Assembly: GCF_001635685.1 (NCBI RefSeq)
Contig: NZ_LWFF01000321.1
Span: 1-32,492, forward strand
Length of the DNA stretch: 32,492 nt
Direction: 5' to 3'
Source of the DNA: Erythrobacter sp. HI0063
Lineage (GTDB): Bacteria > Pseudomonadota > Alphaproteobacteria > Sphingomonadales > Sphingomonadaceae
Each line of letters opens with the position of its first letter. Positions within the stretch are counted from its first letter, which is position 1. Below the pieces are notes generated by a model. The model made no database searches and was not told the DNA's origin. It worked only from the letters and a program-made list of their open reading frames with translations. Made by a program: the position numbers and the translations under genes. Positions 1-9,484 of this stretch are shown one piece after another.

Positions 1-184
1 ATGCGCTGCCGCCGCTCGACGTATTCTGCGTATTCGTCGTGGTCTGTCCGCTGTCCGAGGACGATTGCAGCCCGGTGGCGGTGCCCGAACCGCTCGTCGC
101 AGTCGGTTCGGAGGAGGGGGCCGGGGCCGGTGTGGGGACCGGGCTGGGCTTGGGTGCCAGGCCGATATTCGAAAGCAAAGTCAT
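1..184 (-). CDS. N-terminal part of a Pro/Ser/Thr-rich protein, cut by the window edge
   Basis: An open minus-strand frame starts at ATG 184 and runs off the left edge without a stop, so only about 61 residues are visible. The protein starts MTLLSNIGLAPKPSPVPTPA and continues as a low-complexity stretch of Pro, Ala, Ser, Thr, Gly and Gln. There is no signal peptide, transmembrane segment or recognisable domain in the visible part. Low-complexity N-termini of this kind occur in flagellar hook-length proteins, Pro-rich linkers and surface proteins, and I cannot choose between them. No strong ribosome-binding site precedes the ATG. It lies downstream of, and on the same strand as, the ABC ATPase gene, with about 130 bp between them. 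Frame and composition make it a credible gene, but its function is unknown. Confidence 0.45.
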   Translation of the reverse strand, partial: MTLLSNIGLAPKPSPVPTPAPAPSSEPTATSGSGTATGLQSSSDSGQTTTNTQNTSSGGSA

Positions 185-240
185 AGTAAGGCTATCCGGT
201 TGGGGGGGGGTGATGCGTCCCCTATGGACCGCGCTTCCTG

Positions 241-262
241 CCGGTTTCCTCATCGAAACCGG
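241..262 (-). terminator. Hairpin downstream of the ABC ATPase gene
   Basis: CCGGTTTC (241-248) and GAAACCGG (255-262) form a perfect 8-bp stem with a 6-nt loop. It lies about 50 bp past the stop of the ABC ATPase gene on the minus strand. No run of T follows the stem, so it is not a canonical intrinsic terminator. It could protect the 3' end or assist termination. Confidence 0.35.
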
Positions 263-284
263 ATAATGCGGGCTTACGCAACAC

Positions 285-300
285 TACGCATTAATGCGTA
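285..300. promoter_or_regulatory. 16-nt perfect palindrome, possible operator
   Basis: TACGCATTAATGCGTA is a perfect 16-nt palindrome lying 14 bp beyond the ABC ATPase stop codon and about 100 bp upstream of the ATG at 184. A partial copy (TTACGCA) sits a few bases away at 274-280. This AT-rich island in a GC-rich neighbourhood has the shape of a dimeric repressor site, perhaps controlling the gene that starts at 184. The cognate regulator is unknown. Confidence 0.35.
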
Positions 301-313
301 ATTTGCAAAAATA

Positions 314-1276
314 TCAGACCGCCGCCGTTAACTGGACGAACACGTCTTCCAGATCCGCCTCGCGCGTGGTCACATCCTCGATCGCATAGCCATGGTGCTG
401 GATCAGCGAGAGAATCTGGCCCGCCGTGGTCGCATCGCGATCGTAGGTCACGTCGAGGCGGCGCGGCTCCACCACCTCGGCCTTCACGAAAGCCTCTTCC
501 ATGATCGGTCCGGCCAGATCCATGTCGACCGAAACCGACACGATCTTCTCGCGCGCCATGCCGATCAGTTCGCGCGTGGGCTTGTTGGCGATCAGTTCGC
601 CGTGATTGATGATCGCGATGCGATCGCACAATTGTTCGGCTTCTTCGAGATAATGGGTGGTCAGAACCACGGTGACGCCCTGCCCGTTCAGTTCGAGCAC
701 CAATTCCCACAATTGGCGGCGCAGTTCGACGTCGACGCCCGCGGTCGGCTCGTCCAGCACCAGGATCGGCGGGGAATGCACCATCGCCTTGGCGATCAGC
801 AGCCGCCGCTTCATCCCGCCCGAAAGCGTGCGGGCATAGGCATCGCGCTTGTCCGACAGGCGCACCGCCTCCAGCAGCTCCTCGCTGCGCCGTTCCGCCT
901 TGGGGATGCCGTAGAAGCCCGCCTGGTTCTCCAGCACTTCGAAAGGTGTGAAGAAGGGATCGAACACGATCTCCTGCGGGACGATCCCGATCGATCGCTT
1001 GGCATTCCGGCGCTGGCGATCGATGTCGAAGCCCCAGATTTCCGCGCTGCCATCGGTCTTGTCGACCAGCCCGGCGAGGATGTTGATCAGCGTGGACTTG
1101 CCCGCGCCATTGGGACCGAGCAGGCCGAAGATGCCGCCTTCGGGCACGTCGAAGCTGACGCCCTTCAAAGCCAGCTTGCCCCCGCCATCACTGTCTTTGG
1201 CGCTGTCCTTTGCACCATAGCGCTTCACGAGGTTATCGATGCGGATCGCCGGTTCGCTGGTGGGTTCTGGAGCCAT
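314..1276 (-). CDS. ABC transporter ATP-binding protein, YadG/ABC-2 exporter type
   Basis: This is the nucleotide-binding subunit (320 aa) of an ABC-2 type exporter and would hydrolyse ATP at the cytoplasmic face. Walker A is GPNGAGKST (residues 54-62), the signature is LSGGMKRR, Walker B is ILVLDEPTAGVD and the switch region is TTHYLEEAEQLCDRIAI. The last of these, plus a roughly 90-residue C-terminal extension, resembles E. coli YadG and DrrA/CcmA-like ATPases. The start at ATG 1276 is chosen because AAGG lies a few bases upstream and the domain begins right after a short N-terminus; in-frame codons further upstream would run into the divergent zinc-finger gene. The matching ABC-2 permease (YadH-like) is not next to it in this window, so the substrate is unknown. 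A charged insert with the repeat AKDSAKDSD sits just before the Walker A region. Confidence 0.9.
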   Translation of the reverse strand: MAPEPTSEPAIRIDNLVKRYGAKDSAKDSDGGGKLALKGVSFDVPEGGIFGLLGPNGAGKSTLINILAGLVDKTDGSAEIWGFDIDRQRRNAKRSIGIVPQEIVFDPFFTPFEVLENQAGFYGIPKAERRSEELLEAVRLSDKRDAYARTLSGGMKRRLLIAKAMVHSPPILVLDEPTAGVDVELRRQLWELVLELNGQGVTVVLTTHYLEEAEQLCDRIAIINHGELIANKPTRELIGMAREKIVSVSVDMDLAGPIMEEAFVKAEVVEPRRLDVTYDRDATTAGQILSLIQHHGYAIEDVTTREADLEDVFVQLTAAV

Positions 1277-1357
1277 GGCCCGCGCCTTACGGCGGATATC
1301 GCGGACACGCAAACCATCCGCTTGCGCGGGGCGGGCCGAGCATTTATCGCTCCTGCC

Positions 1358-1642
1358 ATGAACACCGCCGAAAACGCCGCGCCCTATACCGCACCGCCCG
1401 AAATCGTGAAGGTCGAAACCCGGCGCGTGTGGTGCGATGGCGCCAGCGATATTCGCGGCGGCCCGAATTATCGCCCTGCAGCGCTGGGCCATCCCAAGGT
1501 CTATCTCGAAATCGACGAGCACGGCTATGTCGATTGCGGCTATTGCGACCGGCGCTTCGTGCTGGAAGGCGGCCCGGCGGACGGAGTGGACCCGGCGATG
1601 CTTCGCGATATCTCCGAAGGCGGCGATCCGGGCCACCGCTAA
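1358..1642 (+). CDS. Zinc-finger (zf-CHCC) domain protein, NDUFS6-like
   Basis: A 94-residue protein of the zf-CHCC family (PF10276), the family of the 13-kDa accessory subunit of mitochondrial complex I (NDUFS6). The probable metal ligands are C26, H45, C60 and C63, the last two in a CGYC knuckle preceded by the typical YVDCGYCDRRF context. In alphaproteobacteria this protein is encoded as a free-standing small gene. A role bound to complex I follows from the family and is not shown by this sequence. The ATG at 1358 is the first in frame and falls right before the conserved region. It is divergent from the ABC ATPase with about 80 bp between, so the two probably have back-to-back promoters. 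tldD follows on the same strand. Confidence 0.85.
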   Translation: MNTAENAAPYTAPPEIVKVETRRVWCDGASDIRGGPNYRPAALGHPKVYLEIDEHGYVDCGYCDRRFVLEGGPADGVDPAMLRDISEGGDPGHR

Positions 1643-1725
1643 ACACCGCGGGGGCGCGCCATACGAGGGGGTGGCGTGCTTTCGTCCCCCTATCGGTCGG
1701 GCCATGCAGTGCCTACATAGGTTGC

Positions 1726-3147
<1,422 letters not shown>

Positions 3148-3235
3148 AGCCTGCGCCCAATGGCATAGCGGATCGGAAACTCAGCCCGGGTTCAGGCATT
3201 TTGAGGTATACATCGCTTCCATAGGAGAACCGATC

Positions 3236-3643
3236 ATGTCCCGCCTGTCCTCACTCGCCATCGCCGCTACCGCTGTAACCCTCGTCGCTTCCCCCGCTTC
3301 CGCCGAACGCAAATCGGGCGAAGAGAAGCTGGCCGAGATGATCGATGGCCGTGTCGCGGGCGAACCGCAGAGCTGCATCAACACCTTCCAGAGCCGCCCG
3401 CTGACCGTGATCGACGACACGGCGATCGTCTATCGCAGCGGCGACACGGTATATGTCAATCGCACCCGTGCGCCGGAAACGCTCGATGAGGACGATGTGC
3501 TGGTGATCCGCAAGTTCGGAACGGGCAGCCGCCTCTGCCGCCTCGACCAGATCACGACGCGCGACCGGCTGACCGGGTTTTACTCCGGCAATATCTTCCT
3601 GACCGACTTCGTCCCCTACGAGCGCGTCGAAGGCACGCGATAG
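3236..3643 (+). CDS. Small secreted protein of unknown function
   Basis: A 135-residue protein with a clear Sec signal peptide: a basic start, a hydrophobic core (LAIAATAVTLVASPASA) and a likely cleavage after ASA near residue 22. The mature part is about 113 residues and contains two Cys (in QSCIN and RLCRL) that could form a disulphide in the periplasm. The rest is a beta-rich pattern with alternating hydrophobic residues (IVYRSGDTVYVNRTRA). The start is well supported by AGGAG nine bases before the ATG. It ends 3 bp before the DUF924 gene, so the two are probably co-transcribed. I do not recognise a named family; similar secreted proteins are common in sphingomonads but uncharacterised. 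Confidence 0.8.
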   Translation: MSRLSSLAIAATAVTLVASPASAERKSGEEKLAEMIDGRVAGEPQSCINTFQSRPLTVIDDTAIVYRSGDTVYVNRTRAPETLDEDDVLVIRKFGTGSRLCRLDQITTRDRLTGFYSGNIFLTDFVPYERVEGTR

Positions 3644-3646
3644 ACG

Positions 3647-4198
3647 ATGACGGCAGCTGTACGGTCCTGGGCGCGAGAGCTGCTGCATATTTGGTTCGAA
3701 CGGCTCGGCTCCAGCGATTGGTTCGGCGGCGGTGAGAAGGTCGACGATCTACTCGCACGCCGCTTCGAGCATGTGCTTCACGCGATGGGATCGCAGCCGG
3801 CATATGACTTTCTCGGCGATCGCGCACTGACCCGCGCCGCAATCCTGCTGTTCGATCAGGTGCCGCGCAATCTCTATCGCGACACGGCGCAGGCCTTCGC
3901 CTGGGACGATCTGGCGCTTTCCCTGACCCACGCCGCGCTTCGCCGGGGCTGGCTGACGGGCCTTTCGCGGTCCGAAAAGCAATTCCTGCTCATGCCCCTG
4001 ATGCATAGCGAGGCGATCGCCGATCAGGAGTTGAGCCTGCGCCTGTTTGCGCGGCATGTCCCCGGATCGCTCGGCTTCGCAAAAGCGCATCACCGCATGA
4101 TCGCACGCTTCGGCCGGTTTCCGCATCGCAACGAAGCGCTTGGACGGACAAGTACCGAGGCGGAAAAGCGCGCGGTGGCGGCAGGCTTCAGCTGGTAG
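3647..4198 (+). CDS. DUF924 family protein
   Basis: This 183-aa helical protein belongs to DUF924 (PF06041), a TPR-like fold of unknown biochemical role found widely in proteobacteria and fungi. The characteristic family segments are present: FDQVPRNLYRDT in the first half, LMPLMHSEAIADQE in the middle and ARFGRFPHRNEALGR near the end. It has no signal peptide, so it is cytoplasmic. Only 3 bp separate it from the upstream secreted protein, indicating co-transcription. Its last 11 bp overlap the 3' end of nth on the opposite strand, a tail-to-tail overlap. Confidence 0.88.
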   Translation: MTAAVRSWARELLHIWFERLGSSDWFGGGEKVDDLLARRFEHVLHAMGSQPAYDFLGDRALTRAAILLFDQVPRNLYRDTAQAFAWDDLALSLTHAALRRGWLTGLSRSEKQFLLMPLMHSEAIADQELSLRLFARHVPGSLGFAKAHHRMIARFGRFPHRNEALGRTSTEAEKRAVAAGFSW

Positions 4199-4844
4199 CG
4201 CGCGTCGCGGCGTAGAATTCGCAATAGGCGTTGACCGGGCAGGCCGGACATTTCGGGGCGCGGGCCGTGCAGACGCGCTTGCCGAACTGGATCAGCCAGA
4301 AATGTCCGTCGCGCAGCGCCCATTCGGGCGTGCGCTCTTCCAATTGCTGCGCGGTCCGGTCCGCCGTCTTCGCATCGGTCAGTCCAATACGGTTGCAGAC
4401 CCGATGCACATGCGTATCGACCGCGATCACGTCCTTTCCGAAGGTGAAGCTCATCACGATATCGGCGCATTTGCGCCCAATGCCGGGCAGGCTCATCAGC
4501 CCCTCGCGGCTGTCGGGCACCACGCCGCCATGCTCCGCCAGCAGAGCCTCGCAGAAGCGGCGGATCGAGCGGGTCTTGTTGTTGTAGAGCCCGCACGGCT
4601 TGATGGCGGCGGCGATGTCGCGGTCGTCCAGCTCCAGCATCGCCTTCGGCGTCGTCGCCAGCGCGAACAGGGCCTTGCTCGCCTTCGCCGTATTGCGGTC
4701 GAGCGACTGGGCAGACAGCATGCACGAAATGCAGGACCGGAACGCGTCGGGCTGGCCCTTGGGGCCCTTCGCGTCCGGTGTGCGCCCCGGCATTTCTTGC
4801 GAGAGAATGCGATAGACGCTTTCTACCGCTTCATCGTCCAGCAT
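4188..4844 (-). CDS. nth: Endonuclease III (base-excision DNA glycosylase/AP lyase)
   Basis: Nth removes oxidised pyrimidines and cleaves the abasic site by beta-elimination. The protein is 218 aa, standard length. The helix-hairpin-helix is MSLPGIGRKCADIV with catalytic Lys at 125, followed by the conserved Asp at 143 in VDTHVHRVCNRIGL. The iron-sulfur loop is complete, with C192, C199, C202 and C208 (C-x6-C-x2-C-x5-C). The ATG at 4844 lies 3 bp after the stop of the upstream ene-reductase gene, so the two are almost certainly co-transcribed. It overlaps the DUF924 gene tail to tail. A second, more divergent Nth-like gene lies 1.2 kb away on the other side of the ene-reductase. Confidence 0.95.
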   Translation of the reverse strand: MLDDEAVESVYRILSQEMPGRTPDAKGPKGQPDAFRSCISCMLSAQSLDRNTAKASKALFALATTPKAMLELDDRDIAAAIKPCGLYNNKTRSIRRFCEALLAEHGGVVPDSREGLMSLPGIGRKCADIVMSFTFGKDVIAVDTHVHRVCNRIGLTDAKTADRTAQQLEERTPEWALRDGHFWLIQFGKRVCTARAPKCPACPVNAYCEFYAATRATS

Positions 4845-4847
4845 GGA

Positions 4848-5981
4848 TCAGGCCGGGAGAGGATCGTTTACCTGTTCCAGGCTCGGATAGTCGGTATAGC
4901 CTTCGGCCCCGCCGCCATAGAAGGTGCTTTCATCCGGTTCGTTATAGGGCCCGTCCTGCGCGATGCGGACGGGCAGATCGGGATTGGCGAGGAACAGGCG
5001 CCCGAAGGCGACCGCATCGGCATGGCCCTTTTCGATCCGTTCGGCGGCTTCGGCAGGTTCGAAATTGCCATTCGCGATGAAGGTGCCGTCGAAGGCTTCG
5101 CGCATCGTCTTCAGGATTGCGTCGCCGATCTCATCCTTGCCCTCGCCGGTATGCGAGTTCGGACGGATGACGTGGAGATAGGCGAGCCCTTTTCCGGCCA
5201 GTGCCTTGGCGGCGGCGGGATAGGTTTCTTCCGGGTTGGCATCCTCGGTACCGCCCGGACCGCCCTGCGGCGACAGGCGCACGCCGACGCGATCGGCGGG
5301 CAGCTCCTCGCACACCGCCGCGACCACTTCGCGCATCAGGCGCAGGCGGTTGTCGAGGCTACCGCCATATTGGTCGTCGCGATTATTGGTTTCGGATCGG
5401 ATGAACTGGTCGATCAAGTAATTGTTGGCGCAGTGGACCTCGACCCCGTCGAACCCGGCCTTCGCAGCGCAGCGGGCGGCGTGGCGGTAATCTTCGATGA
5501 GGCCGGGGATCTCGTCGGTGCGCAGGGCGCGCGCCTCTTCGAACGGCACTTGCGGCCCGTCTTCGTGGCGATCGCCCACGAAGGCTTCGCCCTCGGGCGT
5601 CCAGGCGCTGGCGGAGACGGGCTTGCCGCCATCGGGCTGAAACACCGAATGGCTGATCGCGCCGACATGCCATAACTGGCAGAAAATCCGTCCGCCCGCC
5701 TCGTGCACTGCGTCGGTCACGACCTTCCAGCTTTCGACCTGGCCATCGGTAAAGATGCCCGGTGTCCAGGCATAGCCCTGGCCCTGCTGGCTGATCTGCG
5801 TGGCTTCGCCCACGATCAGGCCTGCACCAGCACGCTGCGCGTAATAGAGCGCGTGGAGGCCGGTCGGTTCGTTGGTCTTCGCTTCGGAACGGCTGCGGGT
5901 GAGCGGCGCCATGACGATACGGTTGGGCGCTTCGAACGCACCGAATGTGACGGTGTCGAAAAGGGGGGCATTGCTGGGCAT
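4848..5981 (-). CDS. Old yellow enzyme family alkene reductase (FMN-dependent)
   Basis: A 377-aa NADPH:flavin oxidoreductase of the OYE family, a TIM barrel that binds FMN and reduces activated C=C bonds. Visible signatures are VMAPLTRSRS near the N-terminus (FMN contact), CQLWHVGAISH, and the substrate-binding HCANNYLIDQF, which keeps the His and Asn of the usual HGANGYLIDQF. NNRDDQYGGSLDNRLRL is the conserved Tyr/Arg segment, and FGRLFLANPDLP near the end contacts the FMN phosphate. The start at ATG 5981 gives normal family length. It ends 3 bp before nth. Enzymes of this group act on enones, N-ethylmaleimide or nitrate esters; the physiological substrate cannot be read from the sequence. 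The gene follows a second glycosylase gene by 58 bp on the same strand. Confidence 0.93.
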   Translation of the reverse strand: MPSNAPLFDTVTFGAFEAPNRIVMAPLTRSRSEAKTNEPTGLHALYYAQRAGAGLIVGEATQISQQGQGYAWTPGIFTDGQVESWKVVTDAVHEAGGRIFCQLWHVGAISHSVFQPDGGKPVSASAWTPEGEAFVGDRHEDGPQVPFEEARALRTDEIPGLIEDYRHAARCAAKAGFDGVEVHCANNYLIDQFIRSETNNRDDQYGGSLDNRLRLMREVVAAVCEELPADRVGVRLSPQGGPGGTEDANPEETYPAAAKALAGKGLAYLHVIRPNSHTGEGKDEIGDAILKTMREAFDGTFIANGNFEPAEAAERIEKGHADAVAFGRLFLANPDLPVRIAQDGPYNEPDESTFYGGGAEGYTDYPSLEQVNDPLPA

Positions 5982-6039
5982 GGGAACTCCGATGACTGTT
6001 AGCCACCCAACGGCGGAGCCGGGCAGAGCGTTCCGGTGC

Positions 6040-6744
6040 TCAGGTCCGGGCCAGCCCCGTCGCGCAGAGCGAGCAGGCGGCGCAGGCCGCACAATCGGGC
6101 GCGCTGGGCCTGCACCATGTCTGGCCGAGCTTTTTCATCAGCAGGTGATGCTCGTCGAAATCCGCGCCCGACCACTCGTCCGGCATGGCAGGCATGATCG
6201 CATCGAAAGCGCGCGCGGTAGTCGCCTTGGGCGGGATGAGGCCCATGCGCTGGAGAATGCGGGTGTGGTGCGAATCGAGCACGATGGCGCGCCGGTCTAG
6301 CGTGCTGGCGTTCATGATCCCCGCCGCGATCTTGCGCCCGATGCCGGGCAAGCGTTCGAGCCAGTCCATCGCCTCGCCCGTTTCCATCTGCGCAAGATGC
6401 GACAGATCGACCGTCCCGCGCTGTTCGATCAGTGCGGTCAGACTGGCCTTCAGGCGCTCGGCCGCAATGTTGGGATAGGTCTGCGTCGAAAGCCCCGCCT
6501 GCAATTCCTGAACCGGCGCCTCGGCCACCGCCTCCCACGAACCGTAGCGGGTCAGCAGGCGGTCGGTCGCGGCATTCGAAACCGGCGACTTCGTGCGCGC
6601 GCCGATCACGCCCTGCACCAGCACCCATTCCGGCTCTCGCCACGCCGCCGCCGCTCGCTCGATCCGCCCGAAGCGCTGGATCAGGAGCGCCTGAAGACGG
6701 CGCAAGGTCTCGGTGCGGGGATCGGAAAAGAGCGAGTGCGGCAA
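6040..6744 (-). CDS. Endonuclease III-like HhH-GPD DNA glycosylase (second paralogue)
   Basis: A divergent member of the HhH-GPD superfamily. It carries ERLPGIGRKIAAGIM with the catalytic-type Lys, then IVLDSHHTRILQRMGL, in which the catalytic Asp is kept but the usual VDTH reads LDSH. The C-terminal iron-sulfur loop is C-x6-C-x2-C-x5-C with one extra Cys inside it. The reading frame is open to 6834, but that start (also TTG) would overlap the divergent carbonic anhydrase gene. TTG at 6744, with GGAG nine bases upstream, gives 234 aa, the usual length, and leaves about 77 bp for divergent promoters. There is no ATG in the N-terminal part of the frame. It could be a glycosylase with a different base specificity from the nearby nth. 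It is probably co-transcribed with the ene-reductase. Confidence 0.82.
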   Translation of the reverse strand: MPHSLFSDPRTETLRRLQALLIQRFGRIERAAAAWREPEWVLVQGVIGARTKSPVSNAATDRLLTRYGSWEAVAEAPVQELQAGLSTQTYPNIAAERLKASLTALIEQRGTVDLSHLAQMETGEAMDWLERLPGIGRKIAAGIMNASTLDRRAIVLDSHHTRILQRMGLIPPKATTARAFDAIMPAMPDEWSGADFDEHHLLMKKLGQTWCRPSAPDCAACAACSLCATGLART

Positions 6745-6821
6745 ATTTGCAAGCTCCGGTGGGATCGCTAGGGTCGGGTTTGAACGGTAACAACTCCGAA
6801 CTTCATGAAAAGGGATCGACC

Positions 6822-7580
6822 ATGCACGATACAAAGTCCGACCACGCGCCCGAGAATTCGAGCCGACGGAACTTCATGGGCACGGCCGCCCTCGGCACGG
6901 CGGCGATGGCGATGGCCGGATGCGCCAGCGCCTCGGCACAGCAGACCGTGGCAGCGGCAGCCGCGCCGATCGACACCAGCAATCTGACGCCGGATCAGGC
7001 GCTCGCCATTCTTCAGGAAGGCAATGCCGCTTTCCTGCGCGGCGAACAGCGCTCCGGCATCTCGAACGCGCAGCGGCGGCTCGAACTGGCGGAGGGCCAG
7101 TCGCCCTTCGCGGCCTATGTCACTTGTTCGGACAGCCGCGTGCCGCCCGAATTGCTGTTCGGGCGAGGACTGGGCGAACTCTTCATCATCCGCAATGCGG
7201 GCAACACGGTAGACACGGTCGCGCTCGGCAGCATCGAATATGCGGTCGGCGTGCTCGGCGTGCCCCTCGTCGTCGTGATGGGCCATGAAAGCTGCGGCGC
7301 AGTGAAGGCGGCGGTCGACGTGGTGAAGAACAATGCTACCTTCCCAGGCCAGATCGGGCGCATGATCGAACCGATCATCCCCGCCGTGCTCGCCTCGCGC
7401 GAGAACGGAACGATCGAGCTCGACAATGCGGTGCGCCAGAATGTGCGCCGCGTCGTTTCGCAATTGCGCAACCAGACCGATCCATTGATGCAGGAGCCGC
7501 TGGCGCAAGGACGATTGAAGGTCGTCGGCGCCTATTACGATCTCGACACCGGCGCGGTGGATTTCTTCGACCGCGGTTAA
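6822..7580 (+). CDS. Tat-exported beta-class carbonic anhydrase
   Basis: This enzyme interconverts CO2 and bicarbonate using zinc. The protein is 252 aa. The N-terminus is a twin-arginine signal (SSRRNFMGTAALGTAA) followed by a hydrophobic run ending AMAGCASASAQ, so the protein is likely folded in the cytoplasm and exported to the periplasm. The AGC could also act as a lipobox. The active site is complete: C102, D104 and R106 in CSDSR, then H155 and C158 in GHESCGA. The conserved IRNAGN segment is also present. The ATG at 6822 follows AAGGGA at good spacing. A periplasmic beta-CA would supply bicarbonate or buffer the periplasm. It is divergent from the glycosylase gene and convergent with the guaA group. 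Confidence 0.93.
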   Translation: MHDTKSDHAPENSSRRNFMGTAALGTAAMAMAGCASASAQQTVAAAAAPIDTSNLTPDQALAILQEGNAAFLRGEQRSGISNAQRRLELAEGQSPFAAYVTCSDSRVPPELLFGRGLGELFIIRNAGNTVDTVALGSIEYAVGVLGVPLVVVMGHESCGAVKAAVDVVKNNATFPGQIGRMIEPIIPAVLASRENGTIELDNAVRQNVRRVVSQLRNQTDPLMQEPLAQGRLKVVGAYYDLDTGAVDFFDRG

Positions 7581-7631
7581 ACGGTCGGACGCACGAGGCA
7601 GTTTCCGAACGGTTTCGCTGCGAAATGCCGG

Positions 7632-7814
7632 TCAGGCATTTACGCGGTACGACCGTTCGAAGACCGCCTCGCGCTCGGCCTTTTTTAGGCCCGCCGTCTC
7701 CTCGACGAAGCGGTTGCGATCCTCGCGCGTTTCGAACACCCAGACGCAGACGCTGTCGGGCCCGTGATAGATCGCTTTCAACTCGTCATCCACGGCGCAC
7801 AATTCCTGCGGCAT
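7632..7814 (-). CDS. Small hypothetical protein downstream of guaA
   Basis: A 60-residue frame begins MPQELCAVDDELKAIYHGPD and ends with the basic SYRVNA. It is charged, has two Cys, no signal peptide and no membrane segment. The middle (WVFETREDRNRFVEE followed by AGLKKAEREAVFERS) reads as amphipathic helices, which supports real coding. The start is set by the ATG at 7814, 32 bp past the guaA stop on the same strand, so it would be the last gene of the guaA transcript. No strong ribosome-binding site is visible. I do not recognise a family. Confidence 0.55.
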   Translation of the reverse strand: MPQELCAVDDELKAIYHGPDSVCVWVFETREDRNRFVEETAGLKKAEREAVFERSYRVNA

Positions 7815-7846
7815 GGCGACGGGGATGCAGAGCGAGGTCGGAGGCG

Positions 7847-9421
7847 TTATTCCCACTCGATCGTGCCCGGCGGTTTCGACGTGTAGTCGTAGGTCACCCG
7901 GTTGATGCCCTTCACCTCGTTGACGATCCGCGTGGCGCATTGAGTCAGGAAGCTGGCGTCGAAGGGGTAGACGTCCGCCGTCATCCCGTCCGTGCTGGTC
8001 ACGGCGCGCAGGGCGCAGACGCTGTCATAGGTGCGGTGGTCGCCCATCACGCCCACCGTCCTGACCGGGAGCAGCACGGCGAAAGCCTGCCAGATCGCAT
8101 CGTAAAGCCCGGCCTTGCGAATCTCGTCGAGATAGATCGCATCCGCCTTCCGCAGGATGTCGCAGCGCTCCTTCGTCACTTCGCCGGGAATACGGATGGC
8201 GAGGCCGGGTCCGGGGAAGGGATGGCGACCGACGAAGATTTCGGGCAGGCCCAGCTCGCGCCCCAGTTCGCGAACCTCGTCCTTGAACAGTTCGCGCAAG
8301 GGCTCGACCAGCTTCATGTTCATCCGCTCGGGCAGGCCGCCGACATTGTGGTGGCTCTTGATCGTGACCGAGGGGCCGCCGGTGAAGCTGACGCTCTCGA
8401 TCACGTCGGGATAGAGCGTGCCTTGGGCGAGGAAATCCGCCCCGCCGATCTTATTCGCTTCCTGCTCGAACAGGTCGATGAAGGCGCCGCCGATGAACTT
8501 GCGCTTCTTCTCCGGATCGGTCTGGCCCGCGAGGCCCGAGAGGAACATCTCTTCGGCGTCCACATGGACGAGCGGGATGTTGTAATGGTCGCGGAACAGG
8601 GTGACGACCTGCTCGGCCTCGTTCATCCGCATCAATCCGTGATCGACGAAGACGCAGGTCAGCTGGTCGCCGATCGCTTCGTGGATCAGCACGGCAGCGA
8701 CGGCGGAATCGACACCGCCCGACAGGCCGCAAATGACCTTTCCATCGCCCACCTGCTCGCGGATTTCCGCGATCTTGGTGGCGCGGAATTCGGCCATGGA
8801 CCAATCGCCGGCGAGGCCGCAGACATGGCGCGCAAAATTGGCGATCAGCTTCGCCCCATCAGGCGTGTGGACGACTTCGGGATGGAACTGGACGCCGTAA
8901 TATTTGCGCGCCTCGTCTGCGATCACCGCGAAAGGCGCGCCATCGCTGGTGGCGACGATCTCGAACCCCTCGGCAAAGCGCGTGACCTTGTCGCCATGGC
9001 TCATCCAAACCTGATGGCGCTCGCCCTCCTCCCATAGACCGTCGAACAGCGCGCAGGGCTTGGTGACGGTAAGGAAAGCGCGGCCGAACTCGCCGCCTTC
9101 ACCCGTTTCATGGCCGGGGCGGACTTCGCCGCCCAATTGGTGCGTCATGACCTGCTGGCCGTAACAGATGCCCAGGATCGGCAGGCCGCTGTCGAACAGG
9201 CACTGGGGCGCGCGCGGGCTTCCATCCTCGGGCACGCTGGCGGGCGATCCCGACAGGATGATGCCCTTGGGCTTCATGCGGGCAAACGCCTCTTCCGCCA
9301 TGCTGAACGGCGCGATTTCGGAATAGACGCCCGCTTCGCGCACGCGGCGCGCGATCAGCTGCGTCACCTGGCTGCCGAAATCGACGATTAGGATGGAGTC
9401 GGGGAGATGCTCTGGGTCCAT
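7847..9421 (-). CDS. guaA: GMP synthase (glutamine-hydrolysing)
   Basis: GuaA converts XMP to GMP with ATP and glutamine-derived ammonia, the last step of de novo guanine nucleotide synthesis. The 524-aa length is standard. The class I glutamine amidotransferase domain is N-terminal, with the nucleophile Cys86 in GICYGQQ and the His/Glu pair in FHPEVVHT. Next comes the ATP-pyrophosphatase domain with the P-loop [12 protein letters not shown]. The C-terminal dimerisation domain ends in the very conserved [11 protein letters not shown] 9421 is the natural start. No guaB is in the window. Upstream lies a 381-bp non-coding stretch full of hairpins, which on this strand could form part of the guaA leader. 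Confidence 0.98.
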   Translation of the reverse strand: MDPEHLPDSILIVDFGSQVTQLIARRVREAGVYSEIAPFSMAEEAFARMKPKGIILSGSPASVPEDGSPRAPQCLFDSGLPILGICYGQQVMTHQLGGEVRPGHETGEGGEFGRAFLTVTKPCALFDGLWEEGERHQVWMSHGDKVTRFAEGFEIVATSDGAPFAVIADEARKYYGVQFHPEVVHTPDGAKLIANFARHVCGLAGDWSMAEFRATKIAEIREQVGDGKVICGLSGGVDSAVAAVLIHEAIGDQLTCVFVDHGLMRMNEAEQVVTLFRDHYNIPLVHVDAEEMFLSGLAGQTDPEKKRKFIGGAFIDLFEQEANKIGGADFLAQGTLYPDVIESVSFTGGPSVTIKSHHNVGGLPERMNMKLVEPLRELFKDEVRELGRELGLPEIFVGRHPFPGPGLAIRIPGEVTKERCDILRKADAIYLDEIRKAGLYDAIWQAFAVLLPVRTVGVMGDHRTYDSVCALRAVTSTDGMTADVYPFDASFLTQCATRIVNEVKGINRVTYDYTSKPPGTIEWE

Positions 9422-9484
9422 GGGCGAGCCGTTACCGCCAAGGTGCCGACCGGTCCAGAGAGAGGGCGCGCTCTTTCGCCGAAG

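Noticed and set aside
392-1642. A 416-codon plus-strand frame ending with the zinc-finger protein
   Set aside because: Only the last 94 residues are the real protein; the rest is antisense to the ABC ATPase.
4140-5675. A 511-codon plus-strand open frame across nth and the ene-reductase
   Set aside because: It lies antisense to two well-supported genes with complete catalytic motifs, and its translation is His/Arg/Gly/Ala-rich without any family pattern, as expected from a GC-rich shadow frame.
7613-7625. TTTCG-CTG-CGAAA hairpin between carbonic anhydrase and the small gene as a terminator
   Set aside because: Only a 5-bp AT/GC-mixed stem with no T-tract, too weak to call.
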